Of a stretch of DNA of 64,000 nucleotides, positions 32,326 to 40,840 are shown in pieces. The notes under the pieces are model-generated. The model was not told the DNA's origin. It worked only from the letters and a program-made list of their open reading frames with translations, and did no database searches. The number at the start of each line of letters is the position of its first letter. The first letter of the stretch is position 1. The translations under genes were made by a program, and so were the position numbers. Source of the DNA: Candidatus Hydrogenedentota bacterium (GTDB lineage Bacteria; Hydrogenedentota; Hydrogenedentia; Hydrogenedentales; CAILVY01); contig JAKQOG010000127.1 of assembly GCA_029565395.1 (NCBI GenBank), positions 24,381 to 88,380 on the forward strand, read 5' to 3'.

Positions 32326-35241
32326 ATGAAACAGGCTCGATTTTTGGGAATATCACTCCTGGCCATGGCAGGAGCAATCTTGCTGTCCTTACCCGCGCAA
32401 GCGGCCTATGAGCGCATCAATAAGATCGATCCGGACGATCCGATGGCGGTGCAAATTTTCCGTCTGGACAACGGCCTGGAGGTGCACATCACGGAGAACC
32501 ATCAGACCCCGCGGTTTTACGCCGAGATCGCGGTGCGGGCCGGCAGCAAGGATGATCCGCCGGAAACCACCGGCCTCGCGCATTATTTCGAGCACCTGAT
32601 GTTCAAAGGAACACCCAATCTGGGCACACTTGATTATGCGCAGGAAAAGCCCCATCTGGACCGCATCCAGGACCTTTACGAACAGCATTTTAAGGAGCAG
32701 GATCCTGAAAAACGCAAGGAAATCTATCAGCAAATCGACACCGAAGCGCACGCGGCCGCGCAGTTTGCCATCCCGAATGAATTGGACCGGATATATGGCG
32801 AAATGGGCGCAACGAATCTGAATGCGCACACCTGGGTCGAGGAAACTGTCTATCAGGTGAATCTGCCCTCGAACCGCTTGCGGCAGTGGGCCGTGATGGA
32901 GTCGGATCGTTTCCAACATCCGGTGTTTCGCCTTTTCCCCACGGAACTGGAAGCGGTCTATGAGGAAAAAAACACCTCGTTAGACAACAAGCAGCGGATC
33001 ATCTTTGAAGCCGTGGGAAAACTCCTGTTCAAAAAGCATCCCTACGGCCAATGGCCGACGCTGGGCAACACGGAGCATCTCAAGCAGCCCTCCATCCGCA
33101 ATATTCAGCATTTCTTCGACAAATGGTACGTCCCCGGCAACATGGCAATCATGATCTCCGGAGACGTAAACACCGATGAAACCATTGGGATTATCGACGA
33201 GCATTTTTCCATTCTGCCCGCCAAGAAAGCGCCCAAGCAGGGACATTGGAAAGAAAAGCCTCTGAAAGGCCGGGAATTTACCGAGGTGAATTACGAGGGG
33301 GAGGAGTTCGTGCTTTTGGCGTTCCGCACCGTGAAATCAAATCACAAAGACGTGGAAGCGCTTGGATTGCTTGACATGATTCTCTCCAATTCCACTGCGG
33401 GCCTGATCGATCTTAACCTCGTACAGGCACAAAAGGTTCGTCAGGCCGGCGCGCAGCCCATGGAGTTTAATGATTATGGCGCGGAATTCCTTTTCGCCGT
33501 TCCCAAGAAAGGCCAGAGCCTGGAAGAGGCGGAACGTCTTCTTCTGGACCAGATCGAACTGGTGAAAAAGGGCGAGTTCGAGGATTGGATTCTCACCGCC
33601 ATCCTAAATGAATATAAGAAAAACAAAAAGGCCGTTTTGGAGTCGGATGAGGCACGCGCAAGCATGATGACCCAGGCTTGGTTAAGCTATGAATCCTGGG
33701 AGCACGCGTTGAACAAGATTTCCCGCGTGGAAAAGCTCACCAAAAAGGACATCGTGCGGGTGGCCAATAAATATTTCAAAGGCAACTACGTGGCCGGCTA
33801 CCGCCGCGACAAACAGCACGAAGTGACCCATGTCGAGAAACCGCCGATCACCCCCGTGGAAATCGATCCCACCCGGGAATCCGCTTTTGGCGCACGCATT
33901 TTGGCAATGCCCGTCACTCCCATTGAACCCGTATTCGTGGATTCCGCGAAAGATTTTAAAGTCAGCCACAACAAAAACGGCGTGGACGTATACTACAAGG
34001 AAAATCCCATCAACGATATCTTCACCTTTTCGCTTTCCGTGGATTTCGGGTCGCATCAGGACAATACCATTGGCGCCGCCGTTCAATTGCTCGACAAATC
34101 CGGGACGGAGCGTTTTTCAGCGGAACAATTGAAAAAGGAATGGTACAAACTTGGCACTGACTTCGGCCTCGGCGCGGGCGACAATGAAACCACCATCACC
34201 CTGAGCGGTCTGGACGCCAATTTCGACGCGTCGCTCGCACTTCTGATGGAAGTACTCACGAAACCCAAGGCGGACGCCGCCACGCTCGAAGAATTGAAGA
34301 AGATTATTCTCGCACAACGCGCCGATGCTAAAAAGCAAGCGCAGAGCATTGCCAGCGCCATGATTCAATTCAACCGCTATGGACAGGATTCGTTTTTCCT
34401 GCGCATGCTCCCGGATGCGGAGATCAGCGCATTGACCTCCGAACCGCTAATGAAAGTGATAACCAACCTTCTGAGTTACAAACACACCATCAGCTATACA
34501 GGTTCCTTGCCTATCGAAACCGTGATGGCCGCGCTGGAAAAACATCATCCGGTGGATGCCCCGTTGCAGGATCCTCCGCCCTATCAGTATTTGAAAGCGC
34601 GCCAACCCTCTACCTCGGAAATCTATCTTTTCGATAAGGAAGCCAACCAAGCCATCGTGCGCCTCGAATTCGGAGGCGTCGACTTTGATGAATCCCTCAC
34701 GCCCGCCGTACAGCTTTACAATGAATACTTTGGCGGCGGCATGGCCGGCATCGTATTTCAGGAACTGCGCGAGTCCCGCGGCCTCGCATACATGGCCGGC
34801 GCCGCGTATATGCCCGGTTACCGCACAAAAGACCAGAACCTCATGCTGGGCGTGATTCAAACACAAAACGACAAGGCGGCGGAAGCTACGCAAGCCTTTG
34901 TTGATCTTATGGACAACATGCCTGCGTCCGAAGAACGCTTCGCCGCCGCGCGGGAATCCGTGATCAATCAGTACCGCACGGGAAAAATCGGTTTTCGCGA
35001 ACTCCTGGGTGTCGTACAAAATTGGAAACGCCACGATCTCGCGCCCGACCCCCGTATTCAGCGATTCCAAACGCTCCAATCCAGTGGTCTCCAAAGCATC
35101 CTGGACTTTCAAGCCAAACAAATCGCTGGAAAACCCAAATTAATCTCCATCGTCGGTCAAAAAAGCAAAATCAATCTGGAAACCCTTAAAAAACTCGGCC
35201 CGATCCGCGAGATTGCCATCGACGACATATTCGTGAAATGA
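32326..35241 (+). CDS. M16-family zinc protease, exported
   Basis: A 971-aa peptidase with a signal peptide (about residues 1-27, ending PAQAA). The inverted zinc motif HYFEH is at residues 86-90, with the third ligand Glu near residue 213 (ELEAVYEE). A helical insertion (about 100-160) follows the motif, as in several bacterial M16 proteins. The second half repeats the M16 fold without a zinc motif (LARDRE-type dimer half; GVDVYYKENPINDIFTFS onward). ATG 32326 has GGAG 8 nt upstream. Probably a periplasmic endopeptidase. It ends 6 bp from a convergent gene without a visible terminator. Confidence 0.9.
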   Translation: MKQARFLGISLLAMAGAILLSLPAQAAYERINKIDPDDPMAVQIFRLDNGLEVHITENHQTPRFYAEIAVRAGSKDDPPETTGLAHYFEHLMFKGTPNLGTLDYAQEKPHLDRIQDLYEQHFKEQDPEKRKEIYQQIDTEAHAAAQFAIPNELDRIYGEMGATNLNAHTWVEETVYQVNLPSNRLRQWAVMESDRFQHPVFRLFPTELEAVYEEKNTSLDNKQRIIFEAVGKLLFKKHPYGQWPTLGNTEHLKQPSIRNIQHFFDKWYVPGNMAIMISGDVNTDETIGIIDEHFSILPAKKAPKQGHWKEKPLKGREFTEVNYEGEEFVLLAFRTVKSNHKDVEALGLLDMILSNSTAGLIDLNLVQAQKVRQAGAQPMEFNDYGAEFLFAVPKKGQSLEEAERLLLDQIELVKKGEFEDWILTAILNEYKKNKKAVLESDEARASMMTQAWLSYESWEHALNKISRVEKLTKKDIVRVANKYFKGNYVAGYRRDKQHEVTHVEKPPITPVEIDPTRESAFGARILAMPVTPIEPVFVDSAKDFKVSHNKNGVDVYYKENPINDIFTFSLSVDFGSHQDNTIGAAVQLLDKSGTERFSAEQLKKEWYKLGTDFGLGAGDNETTITLSGLDANFDASLALLMEVLTKPKADAATLEELKKIILAQRADAKKQAQSIASAMIQFNRYGQDSFFLRMLPDAEISALTSEPLMKVITNLLSYKHTISYTGSLPIETVMAALEKHHPVDAPLQDPPPYQYLKARQPSTSEIYLFDKEANQAIVRLEFGGVDFDESLTPAVQLYNEYFGGGMAGIVFQELRESRGLAYMAGAAYMPGYRTKDQNLMLGVIQTQNDKAAEATQAFVDLMDNMPASEERFAAARESVINQYRTGKIGFRELLGVVQNWKRHDLAPDPRIQRFQTLQSSGLQSILDFQAKQIAGKPKLISIVGQKSKINLETLKKLGPIREIAIDDIFVK

Positions 35242-35247
35242 CCGCGT

Positions 35248-36723
35248 TTACCTGTCATCCTCATCGTCCGTGTCTACGCTGCCGCCATACGATCCGCCGA
35301 TCTTCGTCAGATACCCGTCCAGCGTAAGCCCCTGCTGCGTGATGGAGTTGGCCAAAGCGGTGAGTGCGTCAATAAATGTGAAGTCACAGCGTGCGGGTTT
35401 TGGCAATTCCCCAGTGCCTTCCATCGCCTTTTTAAAGCGCGTGTTCCATTCCAACTCAGGCATCACGATTCGATAGGTTTTTGAGGCCTCAAGCGAGGAC
35501 TTGACTTCCCATCCTCTCTCGCCTCGTTTGACCTCCGCCTCAAATCCCGCCCATTGCGTCATACCTTTGCCCCGCTTCATCAATCCTTGCAGGTAGTGTT
35601 CGATTTGCATGCCCGTGAGCTCCGCGTTCACGACGATATTTCCCCGCTGGCCGCCCGTCAAAAACAATGCATTTACATCGATGGCGCCCGCAGGAAGACT
35701 GCTGCGGATAATTTGACCGGTATGGCAAAAGGCCGCATCCGCCCCGGATTTTTTCAACAGCGCTTCCGCCGACAGCTTGGCCGAAGCCCCCGAATGTACA
35801 GGCTTCTCACACCGGCCCACTATTTGTGAAGCCTCCGGGCACAACTCCTGTTCTTTTTGCTGAATCCAGGCGGCCATCGTATCATCGCATGGCACCGTTC
35901 CGTGCCGCATTTCCACCGTTTCCCCTTTTACTCCCACGATTTTCTTCGCATCCAGATCCACCGCGAGTTCCAATCGTCCCACATATTTTGCATAGCTCCC
36001 CGCCTGCACAATCACCACGCCGGTTGACTTCTGCACAATGGGCTGCTTCAACAACTCATGGGTGTGCCCCGTAACAAACACATCCACTTCCGGCGCCAGC
36101 ACCGACAGCTTCTTCGCGGAAAGGGACCCCACGTGGCACAACGCAATTTGGAGATGTGTTTCCGGCTTCAACCGTTCCGCTTCCCGCTCCAATGCCGCCC
36201 CCGTCTCTTGCTCGCCAAAGAACTCGCCCTGCTTTGGACGCGTCAGGCCTATTACGGCAACTTTGATTCCCTGAACGTCAAACACTTTTGACGCCGGGAA
36301 ATACGCATTCCCCTCTTCATCCCGCCAATTCAGGCACAGCAATGCGGTACCGGGCACCAGCGTCTGGCATTGCCGTAAATATTTCGGCCCATAATCCGCA
36401 TCATGATTGCCGATGGTGACCGCCGAATACCCGATTTGCCCCAGCGCCTCATACATCAGCCGGCTTTTGGATCTGAAAGACACCATATCGCCTTTGTCCA
36501 TCACGTCCCCCGCGTCCAATATCAAAACGTCCTTGCGTGCCTCCGCCACCTGCTTGATATATCCCGAAATGTACGCCATCCCCCCTATGCCATCGTATCC
36601 CGCACGGATATGATCGTGCAGATCATTCGTATGCAGAATGAGCAGCGTTCGCGTTTCCGCGGCACACAAAAACGCGGGTATGGCCGCCAATAACAAAAAA
36701 CAGGTAACTCGTCTGAAATTCAT
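35248..36723 (-). CDS. UshA-like 5'-nucleotidase / metallophosphatase, exported
   Basis: A 491-aa protein with a signal peptide (cleavage near residue 21). The metallophosphoesterase domain has HTNDLHDH (residues 31-38), DAGDVMD, GNHDAD and GHTHE. The C-terminal 5'-nucleotidase domain covers about 290-480 with FLTGGQRGN. It hydrolyses nucleotides or related phosphoesters in the periplasm. The tail is acidic (DTDDEDD). It is followed upstream on the same strand, 18 bp apart, by a PLD protein, so the two may be co-transcribed. Confidence 0.88.
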   Translation of the reverse strand: MNFRRVTCFLLLAAIPAFLCAAETRTLLILHTNDLHDHIRAGYDGIGGMAYISGYIKQVAEARKDVLILDAGDVMDKGDMVSFRSKSRLMYEALGQIGYSAVTIGNHDADYGPKYLRQCQTLVPGTALLCLNWRDEEGNAYFPASKVFDVQGIKVAVIGLTRPKQGEFFGEQETGAALEREAERLKPETHLQIALCHVGSLSAKKLSVLAPEVDVFVTGHTHELLKQPIVQKSTGVVIVQAGSYAKYVGRLELAVDLDAKKIVGVKGETVEMRHGTVPCDDTMAAWIQQKEQELCPEASQIVGRCEKPVHSGASAKLSAEALLKKSGADAAFCHTGQIIRSSLPAGAIDVNALFLTGGQRGNIVVNAELTGMQIEHYLQGLMKRGKGMTQWAGFEAEVKRGERGWEVKSSLEASKTYRIVMPELEWNTRFKKAMEGTGELPKPARCDFTFIDALTALANSITQQGLTLDGYLTKIGGSYGGSVDTDDEDDR

Positions 36724-36741
36724 GGATAAATCCTTGCCTGA

Positions 36742-37992
36742 TTACTTAAATAACGACTCAAATTCACGGGTATAGGTTTCCGCAATCCCCGCATCGTGGA
36801 TAATGAGCACGTTCTCGTCATTTTTCTTTTCCGCGCTCTTGCTGAAATTGTAGCTGCCGGTGATCACCGTTTCCCCGTCCAGAATCATCACTTTGTCGTG
36901 CATGTTATAGTCATTGGCATCCGGATGGACCTCCGCGCCGTGCGTGCGAAGGTACTCGTCCATGCAGCTTTCAGAAGACGCGTTGCGCGCCTCCACCACG
37001 CCCCGGACCCGCACGCCATTTTTGATCTGGTCCGCCATGGCCTCCGCAATCGGCTTGCTCGTAAACGAAAAGGCGAGAAAATCAATCCGAGTCCGGCTCT
37101 CACGGATTTCACGGATAATTGCCTTCTGCGGATGATCCTCCGGCGAGAAATAACATTCTATGGCAATGCCGGCCACATTCACGATGGGATATGGCGTGTT
37201 TTCAGGCGACCGCCCCCCAAACTTTTTCTTGACAAACATCTCTGAAAACTCCGCCGCATAATCCTGCGCCAACTCAGGCGAGTCAATCATCAACGCATTG
37301 TTATTGTTCCGGTAAAGATCATTTTCCGTCAGATTCGCGGACCCGGTCCACACGCACCGCCCATCCACCACGCAGAATTTGTTATGCATGAACGCCTCCC
37401 GGTTGTCGAAAACCACCGGAATGCCCGCGCGGATGCAGGATTGAATCGCCTCTCGATCTTCATAATTGGAATCGGAGACCAGCCGTACCGCCACCCCTTT
37501 CTGATGCTGGAGAATCAGTGTGTCCGCAGCCTTTTGCAATTGAAACTCATAAAACGCGGCGTCAATGCTCTGTGTAGCATGTGCCAGCAGCGCAACCAGT
37601 TTATCATCTATGCCCCAAGGCGTCAGCGGCGCGGCAGGCGCGAAAAACACCTGGATAGGCTTGTCGCTGCGGAAGAATCCGGCCACGTCCGGCAACGGCA
37701 AGCCAGATTCATCCTTTGGCGCGTCCGTGTGTTCTACAAGGATTGGCCCCGTTCCCACCGGCGCGTTGCGCGGCTCCGCCGACGGAAGCAACGGTTGCGC
37801 AGCGCCCGGCAACGCCGGCAATTTCTTTTCTTCTGACAGAACCCACGCTTTTGCCTGTTTTCCAACATCCCCAAGACGGCTAAACCAATCCCCCGCCTCA
37901 CTGCCGGTGGCCTTTATATAGGCGGTATAGCCCGCCACGGCGATAGCAGTAATTGCAAGAATGACAACCAATAGTTTTATGCGGCGAAACAT
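36742..37992 (-). CDS. Phospholipase D-like protein with N-terminal membrane anchor
   Basis: A 416-aa protein. One TM helix (residues about 6-26) anchors it, then a Pro-rich linker leads to two PLD domains. The catalytic motifs are HNKFCVVDG and HDKVMILDG, each with the following GSANL/GSYNF element, so both HxK(x4)D motifs are intact. Such proteins are Nuc/cardiolipin-synthase-like phosphodiesterases acting on lipids or DNA; the substrate is not visible. Start ATG 37992 (AGG about 9 nt upstream); an ATG at 38001 is an alternative, and the further extension to 38094 was rejected. Confidence 0.85.
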   Translation of the reverse strand: MFRRIKLLVVILAITAIAVAGYTAYIKATGSEAGDWFSRLGDVGKQAKAWVLSEEKKLPALPGAAQPLLPSAEPRNAPVGTGPILVEHTDAPKDESGLPLPDVAGFFRSDKPIQVFFAPAAPLTPWGIDDKLVALLAHATQSIDAAFYEFQLQKAADTLILQHQKGVAVRLVSDSNYEDREAIQSCIRAGIPVVFDNREAFMHNKFCVVDGRCVWTGSANLTENDLYRNNNNALMIDSPELAQDYAAEFSEMFVKKKFGGRSPENTPYPIVNVAGIAIECYFSPEDHPQKAIIREIRESRTRIDFLAFSFTSKPIAEAMADQIKNGVRVRGVVEARNASSESCMDEYLRTHGAEVHPDANDYNMHDKVMILDGETVITGSYNFSKSAEKKNDENVLIIHDAGIAETYTREFESLFK

Positions 37993-38231
37993 GGGCAGCA
38001 TCCTAGCAAAACAGCGCCAAGGGATGAAAGGCCGTTCTCCTCTTTGTTCCCATGGCACACCCAGGGAATTTCTCGGGGTGATAGGGGGCGGCACATGCGG
38101 ACAGGTCAGACGAGTAACTGAAGAGATCCGTTTTGTATACGTATGCCTCCTCCCGCCTCAGAGCTTGCCTTGGGAAACAGGGCTGAGTACCATGGTGGGA
38201 AAGGCGCAACAAAACAGCGGAGGATGCAGCC

Positions 38232-38759
38232 ATGCAGATTGCTGTCGGAACTTCGATTATTGAAGTGGCCCAAGGCGATATCACGCGGGAAACGGTCGAC
38301 GCCATCGTGAATGCAGCCAATGAAACGTTGTTGGGCGGCGGCGGCGTGGATGGTGCGATTCATCGCGCAGGCGGTCCGGCGATCCTCGAGGAATGCCGGA
38401 AGCTAGGCGGGTGCAAAACCGGCGATGCAAAGATCACCACAGCGGGGAAAATGCCCGCGCAGTATGTGATCCATACCGTAGGCCCCGTGTATCGCGATGG
38501 CGCACACGGCGAACCGGAGAAGCTCGCCAGTTGTTACCGGCGGAGTCTCGAAGTGGCCCTGGCGAATGGTGTGAAGACCATTTCTTTTCCCGCGATCAGT
38601 TGCGGTGTGTATGGATATCCCATCCCCGACGCCGCGGCGATTGCCATGCAGACTGTAAAAGAATTCCTCGAAACCCACCCTGGCATTGACCGGGTCCGTT
38701 TCGTGCTCTTCGGTCAAGGCACGTATGGCCCCTTTGAAGCGGCCCTGAAGAAGGCGTGA
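38232..38759 (+). CDS. Macrodomain protein, YmdB-like ADP-ribose hydrolase
   Basis: A 175-aa single macrodomain. VNAANETLLGGGGVDGAIHRAGG carries the catalytic Asn and Asp region (split here: NAANETLL, GGGGVDGAIH) and the C-terminal SCGVYGYP loop closes the ADP-ribose site. It belongs to the O-acetyl-ADP-ribose deacetylase / mono-ADP-ribosylhydrolase group, removing ADP-ribose marks or metabolites in the cytoplasm. ATG 38232 has GGAGG 8 nt upstream. It stands between unrelated genes, with no toxin partner next to it. Confidence 0.92.
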   Translation: MQIAVGTSIIEVAQGDITRETVDAIVNAANETLLGGGGVDGAIHRAGGPAILEECRKLGGCKTGDAKITTAGKMPAQYVIHTVGPVYRDGAHGEPEKLASCYRRSLEVALANGVKTISFPAISCGVYGYPIPDAAAIAMQTVKEFLETHPGIDRVRFVLFGQGTYGPFEAALKKA

Positions 38760-38808
38760 GGCGTGAGGCGCTGAGAGTCTAGCGGCTATTTATTTGGAAG
38801 GAGACGTA

Positions 38809-40818
38809 ATGAACAGGATGAAAAAGGCAATAGTGTGGTGTGTAACGGCGATGGCCTTAACCTTGGGGAGTGCGGCGATGAGTGCGGAAAACTGGCATGA
38901 GAATGCTTTTTTCGGGCTTCATTATGATCTGCATCCCAATGCAAAGGACACGGAATTGGGCCGCGAGACCACGTATGAACACATCCGTGCAATGCTGGAA
39001 AAGGTGAAGCCGGATTTTGTGCAATATGACTGTAAGGGGCATCCCGGTTACACGGGATATCCGACGAAAGTGGGCTCCCCGTCGCCGGGCATCATGAATG
39101 ATGCCCTGAAAATCTGGCGGCAGGTCACGAAAGATATGGGCGTCCCGCTCTCCATTCATTATTCCGGCGTATGGGACACCCGGGCCATTGAAACCCATCC
39201 GGAATGGGCACGCATCACGGTGGAAGGCAAACCGGACCCCAACAACACCTGCCGGACCTGTGCCTATGAAAAAGAGTTAATGATTCCGCAATTGCTCGAA
39301 GTCGTCCGCGACTACGACATTGACGGCATGTGGATCGATGGCGAAAACTGGGCCAGTCATCCCTGTTGGAGTGATTCCTGCAAAAAAGCTTTTACGGAAA
39401 AAACCGGTATTGCGGAAATCCCCCTGAAAGCGAAGGATGCGCATTGGCCGGAATGGCTCGCTTTTCAGAGGGATCTGTTCACGCAACATGTGACCAATGT
39501 GGCCAATGCGGTGCATGCCGCGAAACCAACATGCCTGGTGTGCAGCAATTGGATGTACAGCGTGCGTCAGCCCGAACCCATCGCCGCGCCCGTAGATTAC
39601 CTCAGTGGCGATTTTGATCCCTCGTTCGGCGCGGCCCGCGCCTGTGCCGAGGGCCGTTTTTTAGCCAGCCGCGGCAAGCCTTGGGATTTAATGGCCTGGA
39701 GTTTCCTGAATACAGGCAATCAGGGCCATACAATGAAACCGGTTCCGCATTTGTGCCAAGAACTTTCCGAAGTGCTTGCGCAGGGCGGTTCTGTATTTAT
39801 CTATGATGTGCCGCAACGCTCCGGCCATTTGACCGAATGGCATCAGGATTTGTTGGGGGAAGTGGCGGATTTCTGCCGAAAACGCAAAGAGGTTTGCTTC
39901 AAGACGCAAACCATTCCACAGGTGGCCATTCTCCACAGCGAGACCTCATACTATACCTACAACGATCCGCTCTTTAATTTCGGCCCCGCCAACAAGGCCA
40001 TGGAAGGGGCCCTGCATGCCGTGCTTGAAAACGGTTATAGCGCGGATATCCTGAACGAGGAAATGCTGATGAAGCGCATGGCCCAGTATCCGGCGGTGAT
40101 TGTGCCGGAGGCGGAGCATGTGCCGGATACCGTAAAAGAGGCTTTGAAAAACTATGTGAAACACGGCGGACATCTCCTGTTGAGCGGCGCTCATGTGGCG
40201 CAGCAATATAACAAACTGGCGGGTGTGGAACCCAAAGCAGACGCGGCACAGGGCGGCTGGCTCCCCGCGGATAACGGCGCTGTCACCATTTCAGACGCGT
40301 TTCAGCCGGTCAAATTGAAAAAAGCCAAGACTCTGGCTCCGTTGTTATATCAGCAAGAGCCAGAATTGAATCAGCGCGACATGCCCGCCGCCACGGTGAA
40401 CACATTCGGCGACGGTGCCGTCGTGGCGATTCATGGACCGGTCTTTGCCGCCTATCACAGCGCCCATTACCCGCGCATGCGCCGTTTCCTTGGCGATGCG
40501 CTGGCGGCATTGAACGCTAAAAACCTGATGCATATCAAAGGACCATGGTGGGTCGAAATGTCAGCGCGCCGGCGTGATGGAAAACAACTCATTCAATTCG
40601 TGAACCGTTCCGCCGCCGGTTACCTCGCCCCAGACCGCCACATGGTGGAGCATGTTCCCGATTCAGGCCCCTTCACCGTCACGATCCCCCTTGCCCAAAA
40701 ACCCAAACGCTGCCATATGGCCCCCGATGAGGCGGGGCTCGATTGGACGTGGAACGATGGCGTGCTCACCGCACAGATCAGCGGCTTGGCAATTCATAAT
40801 GTATTAGTAATTGAGTAA
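38809..40818 (+). CDS. Secreted TIM-barrel glycoside hydrolase (GH29/GH151/GH42-like)
   Basis: A 669-aa protein with a signal peptide (ends AAMSA). The N-terminal TIM barrel begins FFGLHYDLHPN, with DFVQYDCKGHPGY and the acidic motif DGMWIDGENWA that could supply the nucleophile, as in alpha-L-fucosidases. Residues about 370-480 resemble the beta-galactosidase trimerisation/GATase-like domain (VAILHSETSYYTYN and LKNYVKHGGHLLLSGAH). The exact GH family and sugar are uncertain. ATG 38809 is chosen over TTG 38794 for GGAAGGAG upstream. It ends 22 bp from a convergent secreted protein. Confidence 0.75.
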   Translation: MNRMKKAIVWCVTAMALTLGSAAMSAENWHENAFFGLHYDLHPNAKDTELGRETTYEHIRAMLEKVKPDFVQYDCKGHPGYTGYPTKVGSPSPGIMNDALKIWRQVTKDMGVPLSIHYSGVWDTRAIETHPEWARITVEGKPDPNNTCRTCAYEKELMIPQLLEVVRDYDIDGMWIDGENWASHPCWSDSCKKAFTEKTGIAEIPLKAKDAHWPEWLAFQRDLFTQHVTNVANAVHAAKPTCLVCSNWMYSVRQPEPIAAPVDYLSGDFDPSFGAARACAEGRFLASRGKPWDLMAWSFLNTGNQGHTMKPVPHLCQELSEVLAQGGSVFIYDVPQRSGHLTEWHQDLLGEVADFCRKRKEVCFKTQTIPQVAILHSETSYYTYNDPLFNFGPANKAMEGALHAVLENGYSADILNEEMLMKRMAQYPAVIVPEAEHVPDTVKEALKNYVKHGGHLLLSGAHVAQQYNKLAGVEPKADAAQGGWLPADNGAVTISDAFQPVKLKKAKTLAPLLYQQEPELNQRDMPAATVNTFGDGAVVAIHGPVFAAYHSAHYPRMRRFLGDALAALNAKNLMHIKGPWWVEMSARRRDGKQLIQFVNRSAAGYLAPDRHMVEHVPDSGPFTVTIPLAQKPKRCHMAPDEAGLDWTWNDGVLTAQISGLAIHNVLVIE

Positions 40819-40840
40819 TCGTGCATAGAGGCAGCCGGCT